A stretch of 64,000 nucleotides of DNA from Paenibacillus woosongensis (GCF_030122845.1 NZ_CP126084.1:4340001-4404000); one strand, 5' to 3'; positions 1-9,741 are shown, numbered from the stretch's first letter. The notes: generated by a model from the letters alone, not told the origin. Translations and numbers: made by a program.

Positions 1-1870
1 CCCGGGGAGCAAAGGCGATGAACACCCCGTTATCGATCTTACGGCCCTTATAGTCCTGCTCCGAGGTTCCCGTCTTACGGGCAAAATCATACGGGAAGCC
101 GTTAAATGCTGACACATCCGTCTTCATCCCAGCGATGACCTTATCCCAGTGCTCCTTTTTAAAGTTCACTTCATTCAGTACTTTCGGCTCGAATACTTTA
201 ACCACATTGCCGTTTGAATCGGTAATTTTGCTCACCAGGTGCGGTTCCATCCGTTTGCCGCGGCTCGCCAAGGTAGCAGTATACTGAGCTAATTGCAGAG
301 GAGTATATTTCGCCTGCTGGCCGAAAGAGGCATAGACCAGCCTTGCCAGTTCACTCTCCCCCTCGTCCCGGTAATCCAGTATACCATAGAATTCTCTCGG
401 TAAATCGATGCCGGTCGACACACCAAGGCCAAATTCTTTCATATATTCATCCCATACTTCGATTCCTTTGCTCCTGTACTTTCTGTAAAGCCTCTTGCCT
501 ACCATATCAACCATAAAAGCGTTCGAGGATTTGTATATCGCCTTGGACGGATCCATCGGGCCGTAGGCAGCACGACCGGAATTCCGGACGCTGGAGGAGT
601 CGTTTTTTCCGAAATAAACGATCCCCTTGTCATTGTATTGAGCATTTGCCGAGAACAGGCCCTCATTCAACCCGATAAGAACCGACAACGGCTTGACCGT
701 CGATCCTAAATATACGGTAGAGTCAAAAGTATGCCCGGAGCGTCCCGAGCTGATGGGAGTAACCGTCCCGTTCTGGTAATTATTCTCGATCCGCTTCCAA
801 TCCTCGGCTGATATCCCCCCGCTCTGCCATACGTTTGCGTCATAGTCGGGCATGCTGGCCATCGCCACAATATTCCCGGTCTCCACTTCCATGGCTACCG
901 CATATCCCGTTTTGGCATCCGGATGCAGCTTGCCGGAGACCCGGTTGCTGTGCAGCCATTTCAACTGATCGGTTATAGCCTGCTGAGCAGCCAGCTGTAC
1001 ACTTTTGTTAATGGTCGTATGCAGATCGTACCCCTTCTCGGGTGCAGTCCATTCTGGAATCCCCTTGACCATGTTCCGTGAATTTACAGCAATTTGCTTG
1101 AAGCCGTTTTTGCCACGCAGCTCGTTTTGATAATACAGCTCCAGCCCATCGTATCCCACATGTTCGGTCTCCGTATACTGCAAAGCCGGATTGGACTCGC
1201 CTGATGCTCTAATTTCCTTGTAGAAGTCCAAATTCGTTGACGCATTCGCGTACTTCCTCATGTATCCGACCGTTTGGACGGCCACTTGATCCGGGTCATA
1301 ATAACGGACACTCTCTTCCAGCACCTCGATCCCCGGGAATTGATCCTTCCGCTCCAAAAAATAAGCGATTTCCCTTGAGGTGAGCCCCATCTTGATCCGC
1401 CGGGGCTCGAAGCCGCTAGCCTTCCGATATTCCAAATCCAAAGCATCGATAATTTCGTCAAGCGTGAGCGCTCCTTCGTTTGCATCACCATGCGCATCGA
1501 AAGCAGCCTTCAGCTTCTTCGCTAATTCTATGGCCTCAGGGCGATTCTCTTTCCCACGCTCCGTGCTCTGGCTATAATCTTTCTGCAGCGTAATGTACAG
1601 AGATTGCACCGACATAGAGTAAGCCAGCTTCTCTCCCCCGGCAGCGTAGATCGTCCCCCGAATCGGCGGAAGCGGAACATCCTTGAGCTTCAAATCCACC
1701 CCCTGCTCTGCCAGGGATGGCCCCTCAACAAATTGCAGAATAGCCAGACGGACGATCATCACCGTAAAAATCAGGAATGTGCTAAAAAAGAAAAAATTCA
1801 GGCGAATATTAAAGTGCCGCTGAAGCCTGCTCTCCTGCTCCAGGACATCCTCCGAGTAATACCTCTTCAT
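1..1870 (-). CDS. Class B penicillin-binding protein (PBP2/MrdA type), 3' end outside the window
   Basis: Peptidoglycan D,D-transpeptidase that cross-links new wall on the outer face of the membrane. Read on the minus strand the frame is open from an ATG at 1870 to the window edge. The N-terminus (MKRYYSED...LQRHFNIRL) aligns residue for residue with the neighbour at 2053-4104, followed by one membrane anchor, a PBP dimerisation region, an SxxK motif (STVK), SSN and KTGTSEQ near the edge. An in-frame ATG at 1891 is possible, but alignment with the paralogue and a GAGAG sequence upstream favour 1870. It is the downstream member of a tandem pair, separated from its twin by a terminator. Family assignment is firm; the individual role (elongation or sporulation) cannot be told. 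Confidence 0.93.
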   Translation of the reverse strand, partial: MKRYYSEDVLEQESRLQRHFNIRLNFFFFSTFLIFTVMIVRLAILQFVEGPSLAEQGVDLKLKDVPLPPIRGTIYAAGGEKLAYSMSVQSLYITLQKDYSQSTERGKENRPEAIELAKKLKAAFDAHGDANEGALTLDEIIDALDLEYRKASGFEPRRIKMGLTSREIAYFLERKDQFPGIEVLEESVRYYDPDQVAVQTVGYMRKYANASTNLDFYKEIRASGESNPALQYTETEHVGYDGLELYYQNELRGKNGFKQIAVNSRNMVKGIPEWTAPEKGYDLHTTINKSVQLAAQQAITDQLKWLHSNRVSGKLHPDAKTGYAVAMEVETGNIVAMASMPDYDANVWQSGGISAEDWKRIENNYQNGTVTPISSGRSGHTFDSTVYLGSTVKPLSVLIGLNEGLFSANAQYNDKGIVYFGKNDSSSVRNSGRAAYGPMDPSKAIYKSSNAFMVDMVGKRLYRKYRSKGIEVWDEYMKEFGLGVSTGIDLPREFYGILDYRDEGESELARLVYASFGQQAKYTPLQLAQYTATLASRGKRMEPHLVSKITDSNGNVVKVFEPKVLNEVNFKKEHWDKVIAGMKTDVSAFNGFPYDFARKTGTSEQDYKGRKIDNGVFIAFAPR

Positions 1871-1973
1871 CGCATCGCTCTCAACTTTCATTAATATCTC
1901 ATAATATGAAATAATTGTAACATGACGGTTGAGAAAAGAGCCAGCTATCTTTGCAGCGAACAATAGATCCAGA

Positions 1974-2016
1974 AATAAAAAAGCGGCTTCGCCTGGCTTA
2001 TAGCCGGGAAGCCGCT
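1974..2016 (-). terminator. Intrinsic terminator between the two PBP genes
   Basis: A stem of nine pairs (AGCGGCTTC / GAAGCCGCT) with further pairing inside the loop is followed on the minus strand by a run of six T. It lies just after the stop codon of the PBP at 2053-4104, so the downstream PBP probably has its own promoter in 1892-1970. Confidence 0.85.
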
Positions 2017-2052
2017 CTATCTTCTCATTGAGCCTGCCATATCTTCATAGAA

Positions 2053-4104
2053 TCACGGGTTAACAGGCGAATTCTGCTCCGTTTCCGTTTGTTTTGCTTT
2101 CTTCGGTACGCCGTCCAATCCGTATTCCTGATCGTACGCGTCGAAGATTTTCCGCGCGATCGGCGCGGCGCTCATTGAGCCGAACCCGCCCTCAGGTACA
2201 ACAACTGCTACAGCAAGCTTAGGATTCTCCCGCGGTGCAAAGGCGATAAATACACCATTATCGATCATTTTGCCACGATAGCTCTGCTCTGATGTTCCAG
2301 TCTTGCGGGCAAAATCATAAGGGAAGCCGTTGAATGCGGAGACATCCGTCTTCATCCCGCTGATTACCTCGTTCCAGTGCTCCTGTTTGAAGTTCAATTC
2401 ATTCAGCACCTTAGGCTCGATTTTCTTGACGATGGTGCCATCGGAATCGGTAATTTTGTTGACGAGATGCGGCTCCATCCGCTTGCCGCGGCTCGCCAGG
2501 GTAGCCGTGAATTGAGCCAGCTGCATGGCGGTATATTTTCCCTGCTGGCCAAAAGAAGCATAGACCAGTCTCGCCAGCGGCGTCTCGTTCTCATCCTTGT
2601 ATTCGAGCTTGCCCAAATATTCGGAGGGCAAATCGATGCCGGTTGATACGCCAAGTCCGAAATCCTTCATGTACTTATCCCATACGTCGATTCCTTCAGC
2701 ACCGTATTTGTTGTACAGCCTCTTCCCGACCATATCGACCATAAAGGTGTTCGAGGATTTATAAATGGCTCTAGACGGGTCCATCGAGCCATAAGCATGG
2801 CTTCCGGAGTTTCTTACTCTGGAGGAGTCGTTACGCCCAAAATAGGCGATCCCTCTGTCATTGTAGGTTGTATTCGTTGTGAACAACCCTTCATTTAATC
2901 CAATCAGCACAGATAGCGGCTTAATTGTTGATCCGAGCAGGATGGTTGATTCGAAGTTGTGGCCCGAGCGGCCTGAACCGAACGGAGTAATCGTCCCGTT
3001 CTTATAGCTATTCTCGATTTCCTTCCACACCTCGCCGCTCACGCCGCCGCTCTTCCATACGTTCGAGTCGTAATCAGGCATGCTGGCCATCGCGATGATG
3101 TTGCCAGTCTCTACCTCCATAGCTACGGCATAACCTGTCTTTGCATTAGGGTGCAGCTTGCCGGATACCGGATTGGTGTGCAGCCACTTCAGCTGGTCGG
3201 TGATGGCCTGCTGGGCGGTTAACTGGACATTCTTGTTGATCGTCGTATGCAAATCATACCCCTTCTGCGGAGCGGTCAGCTCCGGAATGCCCGTCGCCAT
3301 GTTTCGCGGGTCAATGGGAACGCTTTTGTACCCGTTCTTGCCGCGGAGCTCATGCTGGTACTGCATCTCCAATCCGTCGAAGCCCACAAATTCCTCCGCC
3401 GTATACTCCAGCCCGGGATCTTTGTTCTCGGCGGCCATCGTTTCCCGGACCGAATCGTACCAGGATACGTCCAGCGTAGAGCTGAACTTCCGCAGATAGC
3501 CGATCGTCTGGACGGCAACCCGGTCCTCGTCATAATGGCGAATGCTCTCCTCTACAATATCGAGTCCCGGGAACTGATCCTTGCGCTCCAGGAAATAAGC
3601 GATCTCCTGGTCCGTCAGATCAATCTTGATCCGGCGGGGCGCAAAGCCGTTGGCGCGCCGGTATTCCAAATCCATGGCATCGACGATGTCATCAAGCGTC
3701 ATCGGCGTACCGTTCGGATCGCCGTATTTATCAAAGGCCTCCTTCAGCTTCTCTGCCAAAGCTATAGCTTCAGGACGATTCTCTTTCCCCCGTGTCGAGT
3801 TCTTGCTGTAGTCCTTCTGCAGCGTGATATACAAAGATTGCACCGGCGTAGAATAAGCCAGCTTCTCGCCGCCGGCTGCATAGATCGTTCCCCGCGTCGG
3901 CGGCAGCGGAACATCCTTCACTCTAAGGCCTGTTCCCTGCTGGGCCAGCGTTGGCCCTTCCACAAACTGCAGAATAGCCAGCCGGACGATGATCACCGTA
4001 AAAATCGCAAACGCGCTGAAAAAAAATAAATTGAGGCGAATATTAAAATGACGCTGCAGCTCTATTTCCTGCTCGCGCGGATCATCTGAATACACTTTTT
4101 TCAT
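2053..4104 (-). CDS. Class B penicillin-binding protein (PBP2/MrdA type), complete
   Basis: 683-residue D,D-transpeptidase. One membrane segment lies at about residues 24-48, then the PBP dimerisation domain (about 60-270) and the transpeptidase domain. Visible active-site motifs are STIK (about residue 392, nucleophile Ser and its Lys), SSN (about 455) and KTGTSEQ (about 610). Length and order fit the MrdA/PbpA/PbpH family, which acts with a RodA-type glycosyltransferase in side-wall elongation. The adjacent gene at 1-1870 is a close paralogue, with long stretches identical around the catalytic motifs, so the pair arose by tandem duplication. No rodA or mre gene is next to it here. Confidence 0.95.
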   Translation of the reverse strand: MKKVYSDDPREQEIELQRHFNIRLNLFFFSAFAIFTVIIVRLAILQFVEGPTLAQQGTGLRVKDVPLPPTRGTIYAAGGEKLAYSTPVQSLYITLQKDYSKNSTRGKENRPEAIALAEKLKEAFDKYGDPNGTPMTLDDIVDAMDLEYRRANGFAPRRIKIDLTDQEIAYFLERKDQFPGLDIVEESIRHYDEDRVAVQTIGYLRKFSSTLDVSWYDSVRETMAAENKDPGLEYTAEEFVGFDGLEMQYQHELRGKNGYKSVPIDPRNMATGIPELTAPQKGYDLHTTINKNVQLTAQQAITDQLKWLHTNPVSGKLHPNAKTGYAVAMEVETGNIIAMASMPDYDSNVWKSGGVSGEVWKEIENSYKNGTITPFGSGRSGHNFESTILLGSTIKPLSVLIGLNEGLFTTNTTYNDRGIAYFGRNDSSRVRNSGSHAYGSMDPSRAIYKSSNTFMVDMVGKRLYNKYGAEGIDVWDKYMKDFGLGVSTGIDLPSEYLGKLEYKDENETPLARLVYASFGQQGKYTAMQLAQFTATLASRGKRMEPHLVNKITDSDGTIVKKIEPKVLNELNFKQEHWNEVISGMKTDVSAFNGFPYDFARKTGTSEQSYRGKMIDNGVFIAFAPRENPKLAVAVVVPEGGFGSMSAAPIARKIFDAYDQEYGLDGVPKKAKQTETEQNSPVNP

Positions 4105-4203
4105 GGCCGAAGTCTCGCTTTCTTATGTTCGAACATTGATACCTTTATTGTAACATACCGGCTTGCAGTCATTTCAAGTGCTGGCCGGTCCGGACTTTCT
4201 CTC

Positions 4204-5355
4204 TTAAATTACTTTATCCGCGATATGGGTATCATTAAATGCGGGCGGATTGAACCAGTCCCCGCTTCTTGCCCAAGTCGCGTCCAACGGAACCCAAACG
4301 TCCTTCTCGGACAGATATACCTCGTTCCAGGCATGAGGGCCATAGCCGCCGCGGCCGTCATATCCAAGCCCTGTTACGACTTTGACCTGCAGCCCCAGCG
4401 AACGGGCCATCACCGCATACAACCGGGAATAATCGATGCACACTCCCCGCTTGCTGTCATAGGTCATTTGCGGCGTCTGCTCGTTCCAAATGCCCTTCTC
4501 CTCATAATCCCGGACCTTATCGTAATCATAGGCTACTCTTGTCCCGATCCATTCATAGAGCAGGCGCGCCTTCTCCTCGTCGCTCCTTGCCCCTACCGTG
4601 ATTGCGGCTGCAGTCTGTTCGATGTCGCGGGGAATTTCTGCATCGATAACCTCGTAGCGCCACTGGTGAATCCCCTCTAGCCCCTCCCCGACTCCCCGGG
4701 TAAATACCGGAAGCTTGTCCTTGATCAGCTCACCGGTAAGAGGCTCGATAACGGTCCGGGCTCCTTGCTGGTATACGGGAGAGGCCTCAACGTAGCGGCT
4801 GAAGCTGCTGTTCGGAAACAAGGTCACCAGGATGAACAACACTGCGATAACCATCAGGCAGCGCGCAGCTCCTATGACCCCGCCGATTCCAGCTCCCGCT
4901 AGGCGGCTGAGCAACGATGCAGTTCCTTCACGGCCCGAAGCAATCCGTCCGAATAAGGAATCGCTCCCGAATGCAAAGGCGCAGACAAGCCCCATGATCG
5001 AACGAATTAGCCAGTAACTGAGTATGAATACAACGGCAAAGCGCATTAACGGAAAATCCCTTACCGCCGTAACTAACGTATAATAAAGCTGCTCCCATTT
5101 CGAGAGCTCCCGCAAAGGCGGGGTATAGCCGCTTAGCCACTGCTGCACCCTCGGAGCAATCCACATCGTGAACGGAACAGAGAACACCAAGCTGAGCAGT
5201 GACAGCAGCCCGCCGCTAAAAAGCGTAAAGAGCCGGCCTGCCGAGCGGGAAGCCCCCCGCAGCAGGCCTTGCAGTATTGAAATAGCCATAATGAGCATGA
5301 GCAAGGCGGAAATCATGTTGTATTCCCGCAACCCGTCTATCCAGATTTCCGTCAT
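4204..5355 (-). CDS. Membrane protein with transglutaminase-like cysteine protease fold
   Basis: 383 residues. The first half is hydrophobic, with about four membrane segments (near residues 14-32, 40-66, 100-125 and 155-180). The C-terminal half carries a transglutaminase-like core: Cys in RGVCIDYS, His in GPHAWNEV and Asp in PLDATW, in the order and spacing of the Cys-His-Asp triad. Such proteins are often called transglutaminase domain-containing; the substrate is unknown. It starts 20 bases after the end of the small membrane protein at 5376-5819, so the two are probably co-transcribed. The SD sequence AGGGGGCGG supports the ATG at 5355. Confidence 0.8.
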   Translation of the reverse strand: MTEIWIDGLREYNMISALLMLIMAISILQGLLRGASRSAGRLFTLFSGGLLSLLSLVFSVPFTMWIAPRVQQWLSGYTPPLRELSKWEQLYYTLVTAVRDFPLMRFAVVFILSYWLIRSIMGLVCAFAFGSDSLFGRIASGREGTASLLSRLAGAGIGGVIGAARCLMVIAVLFILVTLFPNSSFSRYVEASPVYQQGARTVIEPLTGELIKDKLPVFTRGVGEGLEGIHQWRYEVIDAEIPRDIEQTAAAITVGARSDEEKARLLYEWIGTRVAYDYDKVRDYEEKGIWNEQTPQMTYDSKRGVCIDYSRLYAVMARSLGLQVKVVTGLGYDGRGGYGPHAWNEVYLSEKDVWVPLDATWARSGDWFNPPAFNDTHIADKVI

Positions 5356-5375
5356 GTCCGCCCCCTGTCGTCATA

Positions 5376-5819
5376 TTATTTTGCGTGTTTCTGTGCCTCT
5401 TGGACGAAGGCTTCAAGCGTATCGTTCATTTTCCATTCGCCTAGGGAGACACCGCGAAACGCGACCTTCACCTTGTCCTTCCCCAGCGTCCCGGTCACTT
5501 CCAGGTTTGGGGTAGTGATCGTAAAGGTTCCGTCGCCGTTCTGAACCCATTTGGCGTCCTTGGCTTCGTTCTTCATCGCGTTCAGCACTTCATTTCTGCT
5601 GTATTCCACCGCCTGATCCTTTACCGTGCTAACGGCATCCCCGATATCCTTCAGCGAAATGCCGCTGTAAATGACTATAAAAGCAGCGATAACGAGAACC
5701 AGCGCCCACTTCACAACCGTCTTTACTAAATTCACGACGAGAAGCAAAACGACCAGCGCAATGACAATCACGAGCCAATTCTGCTTCAGAAATTCAGTCC
5801 ATACCTGTACATCCATCAT
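5376..5819 (-). CDS. Small membrane-anchored protein of unknown function
   Basis: 147 residues. A strongly hydrophobic stretch rich in Val/Leu at about residues 13-45 (two short or one long membrane segment) is followed by a hydrophilic domain with a short beta-rich tail (FTITTPNLEVTGTLGKDKVK...). The start at 5819 (MMDVQVW) follows AGAGGTG with proper spacing; a longer frame from 5828 would overlap the ribosome-binding site. I do not recognise the family. It is the first gene of a probable two-gene unit with the transglutaminase-fold protein. Confidence 0.6.
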   Translation of the reverse strand: MMDVQVWTEFLKQNWLVIVIALVVLLLVVNLVKTVVKWALVLVIAAFIVIYSGISLKDIGDAVSTVKDQAVEYSRNEVLNAMKNEAKDAKWVQNGDGTFTITTPNLEVTGTLGKDKVKVAFRGVSLGEWKMNDTLEAFVQEAQKHAK

Positions 5820-6066
5820 TTTCCGCACCTCTACCGTCTCATTTTCTCTTAAATTAAACGTATCAAACCCGCACTTAGTTTCATCTCAAATTTGTAGGAT
5901 TCCACAGTGTAAGTTATTATACATGATCGGCCTAAGCGATGTCAGCTAACCCTCGTTATATTTCCAAGTATTCCAGGATTACGGACTGCCTTTGATTTAA
6001 AAGGGTATAAGTTCGTCCCCTGCAACGTACAAGTAGAGCATAAGGGAATTACTCAGGAGGCAAGGT

Positions 6067-7236
6067 ATGATGAAAATGGCATTTTGGCTCTACTTTTTTT
6101 TGTTCCTCGCTTTCTTTGATTTGCATGCGCAATACCCGATTCTAACCCCCTTCGCCCTTTCCATAGGCGCAGCTCCCGTGTTCATCGGCTGGATGATGGG
6201 AATTTACGCGCTCACGCATCTGCCCGGCAACCTGATTGCCGGACAGGGGGTCGACAAGCACGGTAGCAAAGGCTACATGATCTTCAGCCTGATCTCCGCC
6301 GGAATCATCCTGCTGCTGCAGGCTCAGGTTACTGAGCCGTGGCAGCTCCTCGTTCTCCGCTCCATCAGCGGTTTTGTGCTGGCGTTTTTATCACCGGCCT
6401 GTCTGGCTCTGCTCGCTTCGCTATCTAAAGATCCCGTCGGCCAAGGCAAGCTGATGGCCGGACATGGCGTAGTGCATACGCTCGCCTCCGTTGTCTCCCC
6501 TGCAGCTGGCGCCTTTCTGGTCGCGCAAAGCGGATACGCTATGACCTTCCAGTCCCTGGGCTGGCTGCTGATCGTTACGGGGATCATCGCCATATTTATG
6601 GTTCATGAGCCCCGCCCTACAGGCATTCGAAGCACAGGGGCCGTTCTCAAGAACGAACACGGGCCCGCGGTATTTCAGGTAATTCCCTTCAGGTATTTCT
6701 TATTGCCCTTCGCCGTTTCCTGTTCGCAGGGAATATTGTTCTTCGAGCTCCCGCTGCAGCTCGGGGGCACAGAAGGGATTATGCATACTGGCATTCATTT
6801 TTCGATTATCAGCCTGGGAGCCTTGGTCACCCTGTCAATGTTGTTCCTAAGCCACTACTCCCCCTATTTGCGGACACATCTAGGAATATTGGGCCTCGCC
6901 CTGTCTTTCTTCTCCCTTGCGGCACTGGATACCGTTCCGCTCGCTATGTCGCTATTCGCACTCGGGATTGCCAAAGGCGTTGTGTATCCTGCGATGTCAT
7001 CCCTGTTCATTGATCTGAGCGGCGGAGAGCGGCTAGGAACGGTATTCTCCCTGCAATCGATCGCCATGTCGGTAGGTTCCTTCGTTGGTCCCATTGCCGC
7101 CGGGGCGATTCACGGCTCGTTTTCTCCCTATTTTGCCGCTTTCCTGCTCTTGATGAGCGTCATTATCCTGGTGCCGCCAGCGCGCAAAAAGGGTCTAAGC
7201 CTTCCGCCGCTGCCCACGCCGACAAACCTCCGCTAA
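6067..7236 (+). CDS. Major facilitator superfamily transporter
   Basis: 389 residues with about twelve hydrophobic segments and the MFS loop motif region between segments 2 and 3 (GQGVDKHGSKGY, resembling G-x-x-x-D-r-x-G-r-r). It is monocistronic, in plus orientation, and divergent from the 5376-5819 gene. AGGAGG lies six bases upstream of the ATG. Family members export drugs or small metabolites by proton antiport; nothing in the sequence or neighbourhood identifies a substrate. Confidence 0.85.
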   Translation: MMKMAFWLYFFLFLAFFDLHAQYPILTPFALSIGAAPVFIGWMMGIYALTHLPGNLIAGQGVDKHGSKGYMIFSLISAGIILLLQAQVTEPWQLLVLRSISGFVLAFLSPACLALLASLSKDPVGQGKLMAGHGVVHTLASVVSPAAGAFLVAQSGYAMTFQSLGWLLIVTGIIAIFMVHEPRPTGIRSTGAVLKNEHGPAVFQVIPFRYFLLPFAVSCSQGILFFELPLQLGGTEGIMHTGIHFSIISLGALVTLSMLFLSHYSPYLRTHLGILGLALSFFSLAALDTVPLAMSLFALGIAKGVVYPAMSSLFIDLSGGERLGTVFSLQSIAMSVGSFVGPIAAGAIHGSFSPYFAAFLLLMSVIILVPPARKKGLSLPPLPTPTNLR

Positions 7237-7385
7237 TTTCGAATGGCAGCGGTGCTTGGCGGATGCGACTCCGTGTTTCCCATGGCTTCTTTTCCAAGCT
7301 TTAGGCTGCTGCACAGTGCAATGGCGACGAATGCACATAGTATAACGTGTAGTCACCGACAGTTGGCGAAAGTGAGGTGAAACAA

Positions 7386-7508
7386 ATGGGCAATATCGCT
7401 GCTTGCGGACCCGGACCGATTGCACCCGGCGGTTTCTGGACATCAACGGGCGTTATCCTTGTACTGTACATCTTACTGGTGATCATCCTGCGAGCTCCTC
7501 TGTTCTAA
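7386..7508 (+). CDS. YjcZ-like small hydrophobic spore peptide
   Basis: 40-residue peptide beginning MGNIAACGPGP, Gly/Pro-rich in its first half, then one membrane segment (VILVLYILLVIILRAPLF) to the end. This layout matches the YjcZ/YtrI-type tiny proteins found in Bacillales spores. An AGGTG box precedes the ATG. Upstream, at 7335-7343, CATAGTATA fits the -10 consensus of sporulation sigma-K (CATAnnnTA), though no clear -35 was seen. Family call is by layout, not by a diagnostic motif. Confidence 0.6.
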   Translation: MGNIAACGPGPIAPGGFWTSTGVILVLYILLVIILRAPLF

Positions 7509-7530
7509 AACAATTGCGCTTCACTATTGG

Positions 7531-7556
7531 CGGTCTGCCGTTGGCAGGCCGTTTGC
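7531..7556 (+). terminator. Possible terminator after the YjcZ-like gene
   Basis: Stem CGGTCTGCC / GGCAGGCCG with a three-base loop, followed by a T-rich but interrupted tract. It follows the stop codon by 22 bases. Confidence 0.45.
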
Positions 7557-7658
7557 TTTGGTTCGTTTTTGCATGATCTGTTGTTGCGGTATACACTAGA
7601 GGGGATCTGATACTATCCAGCCATTCTTATCGATAACATCCTGCCAGAGGTGATCTCA

Positions 7659-8006
7659 TTGTCGATCTACATCATTGTTGAAGGAAAGAACGACCGGAGC
7701 AAGCTGCGGCGCATACTCAGCGAGGAAATAACGATCCTGTGCACTTTCGGCACTTTGAACTCCTTGAAATTGGAGTCGCTTCGCAAGCAAATCAAGGATG
7801 ACGAGGTATTCTTGTTTATGGATAACGATTCCTCCGGCAAGCGAATTCGCGGAATACTTCGCGATGCGTTTCCCGATGCCGGGCATATTTATACTAGAAG
7901 GGGTTACGCCGGGGTGGAAGGAACGCCGGAAGAATACCTGATCGCGCAATTAGAAAAAGCCGGGCTGGAGGATTACATCAACTATCCCCCGCCCGGCTTC
8001 GCATGA
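7659..8006 (+). CDS. Small Toprim-domain protein
   Basis: 115 residues made almost entirely of a Toprim fold: the conserved Glu is in IIVEGKND and the DxD pair is in FMDNDSSGKRIRGIL. The fold binds Mg2+ and is used by primases, topoisomerases, RNase M5 and OLD nucleases; this stand-alone form resembles RNase M5-like proteins, and its substrate is unknown. The TTG at 7659 is preferred over the GTG at 7650 because AGAGGTG lies six bases before the TTG and overlaps the GTG. The gene ends four bases from the convergent sco gene. Confidence 0.75.
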   Translation: MSIYIIVEGKNDRSKLRRILSEEITILCTFGTLNSLKLESLRKQIKDDEVFLFMDNDSSGKRIRGILRDAFPDAGHIYTRRGYAGVEGTPEEYLIAQLEKAGLEDYINYPPPGFA

Positions 8007-8010
8007 GCCC

Positions 8011-8610
8011 TTATTCCTTCGCCAATCTCGCCACGACACTCGCAATTTCCTCCGCGGTAGCGTCAGGACGGAACATTTCGCGAATGTTCCCCTTGCGGTC
8101 GACAAGCCCTATTAGATCCATGTGGACAAAGTTGCCGTCCCTGTCTTGGTTCACTAGTATTTTAAATGAGTTCATTGCCAAATCGATAACCTGCTGCTGA
8201 TCTCCCCGCAAAAAATACCAGCCGGAATAATCCGCCTTGAATTTGTCGCCAAATTCCTTAAGCCGCTCCCTCGTATCCCTCTCCGGATCAAAGGTCACCG
8301 ACACGATCGTCGCATCCTTGCCGAACAATCCCTTCTCCTTCAGTTCATCCTGCACCTGGGAAAGCCTTAAGGTCGTAACCGGGCATACGTCCGGACAGTT
8401 GGAGAAGAAGAAATAGAACAGCCTTACCTTCCCGTTCGTATCCTCAAGCGCCACGTTATTGCCGTCCACGTTCTCCAGCGAGAACGGAGCAACGGTGCCG
8501 ATTACCGGAAGCTTTGGTTTTGCGAAGGAGCTCCATAGCAAATATCCGGCCAGAATCACGCAGATGGCCAGCATGATCCATGTCCATTTATATTTTTTTA
8601 ACAAGGTCAT
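8011..8610 (-). CDS. SCO1/SenC family copper chaperone for cytochrome c oxidase
   Basis: 199 residues: an N-terminal membrane anchor (about residues 8-27), then an extracytoplasmic thioredoxin-like domain with the copper-binding CxxxC in SNCPDVCPVT and the distal His in NFVHMDLIG. SCO proteins deliver copper to the CuA site of oxidase subunit II. It lies 37 bases downstream of ctaB on the same strand, so both serve oxidase maturation and are likely co-transcribed. GGAGG precedes the ATG by seven bases. Confidence 0.92.
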   Translation of the reverse strand: MTLLKKYKWTWIMLAICVILAGYLLWSSFAKPKLPVIGTVAPFSLENVDGNNVALEDTNGKVRLFYFFFSNCPDVCPVTTLRLSQVQDELKEKGLFGKDATIVSVTFDPERDTRERLKEFGDKFKADYSGWYFLRGDQQQVIDLAMNSFKILVNQDRDGNFVHMDLIGLVDRKGNIREMFRPDATAEEIASVVARLAKE

Positions 8611-8647
8611 TACAGTGCCTCCATCATTTCCTTTGCTGTCAGACCGG

Positions 8648-9586
8648 TTAAATCCGTACGGTGTCCAGAATCATCACGATCAAGCTGATCGTCAAATAAT
8701 TCACGGAGAAGATGAACACTTTCTTAGCCCAGGTATCATCATCCTGCGAACGAATGCCCTTAAGCGCCATATACAGCCAGATGACGGACAGCGCCTCTCC
8801 GATAATCAGGAACCAGATCCCCGTATAACCGTAAACGTACATTAATACAGGTATGGGTAGCAGCAGTGCAAGATATGGAATCATCTGCAGCTTTGTTCTT
8901 GGAATTCCTTTGACGACTGGAAGCAGCGGATAACCGGCTGCCCGGTATTCCTCGACCCGGCGGATGCCGAGTGCCCAGAAGTGCGGAGGCTGCCACAAGA
9001 ACAGGAGCGCAAACAGCAGCCAGGCTCCCAGATCCACCTTGCCTGTAACGGCCACATAGCCGATCACCGGCGGCATTGCTCCTGATATTGCACCAATCGA
9101 GGTGCTCCAGGTTGACGTACGCTTCAGCCACAGCGTGTACACGACGACGTAGACGAACATCCCTACAGCGCCGAATAATCCTGCGAGCAGGCCGGAGAAG
9201 CTGAACAACACTGCTAAACCAAATATGCCGAGAATAATCGCATACCATAATACGATTCGCGGCGACAGTTTGCCGGTAGGCAAAGCCCGCTTCTTCGTCC
9301 GCTCCATCTTCATGTCGAAGTCACGGTCGAAATAATTGTTGAACACACAAGATGAAGCCATTACAAGAACGGCTCCCAGTATCGTCCAGATTAATTTCCC
9401 ATATTGCAAATCCCATTGAGAGGCCAGCCAAAACCCGGCAAATACCGCAATGACGTTAGAGCGGATAATCCCCGGTTTCGTTAAGGCTATGAAATCTTTC
9501 CAAGTTGCCGTTTCTCCCGGAGGAGTTGGTCTCACGGACAACGCAGGGGAATCCGATGGAGCAGTATAGCCTAGTGGTTTTTCCAT
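8648..9586 (-). CDS. ctaB: Protoheme IX farnesyltransferase (heme O synthase)
   Basis: 312-residue UbiA-superfamily membrane enzyme that transfers a farnesyl group to protoheme to make heme O, precursor of heme A for aa3-type oxidase. Visible are the Asp-rich motif NNYFDRDFDMKMERT, the following KKRALPTGKLSP region, and about nine membrane segments. Length is normal. Upstream 9587-9720 is AT-rich and should hold the promoter. The oxidase structural genes and ctaA are not adjacent. Confidence 0.95.
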   Translation of the reverse strand: MEKPLGYTAPSDSPALSVRPTPPGETATWKDFIALTKPGIIRSNVIAVFAGFWLASQWDLQYGKLIWTILGAVLVMASSCVFNNYFDRDFDMKMERTKKRALPTGKLSPRIVLWYAIILGIFGLAVLFSFSGLLAGLFGAVGMFVYVVVYTLWLKRTSTWSTSIGAISGAMPPVIGYVAVTGKVDLGAWLLFALLFLWQPPHFWALGIRRVEEYRAAGYPLLPVVKGIPRTKLQMIPYLALLLPIPVLMYVYGYTGIWFLIIGEALSVIWLYMALKGIRSQDDDTWAKKVFIFSVNYLTISLIVMILDTVRI

Positions 9587-9741
9587 GCGTTATATCTTCC
9601 TCCTATGCTTATATATATAAGATCAATTAAATTTCTAATGAATATACCCTCTTGCTATAAACTTTATCATATCAAAACATCGAAGTCTCTGACAATCGTT
9701 ACATAATGATCAAGTTATTATGACAATTCCGTGACGACAGC

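Noticed and set aside
3247..4029. 260-codon plus-strand frame opposite the complete PBP gene
   Set aside because: Antisense shadow of a strongly supported gene; a similar shadow exists in the paralogue at 1604-1894.
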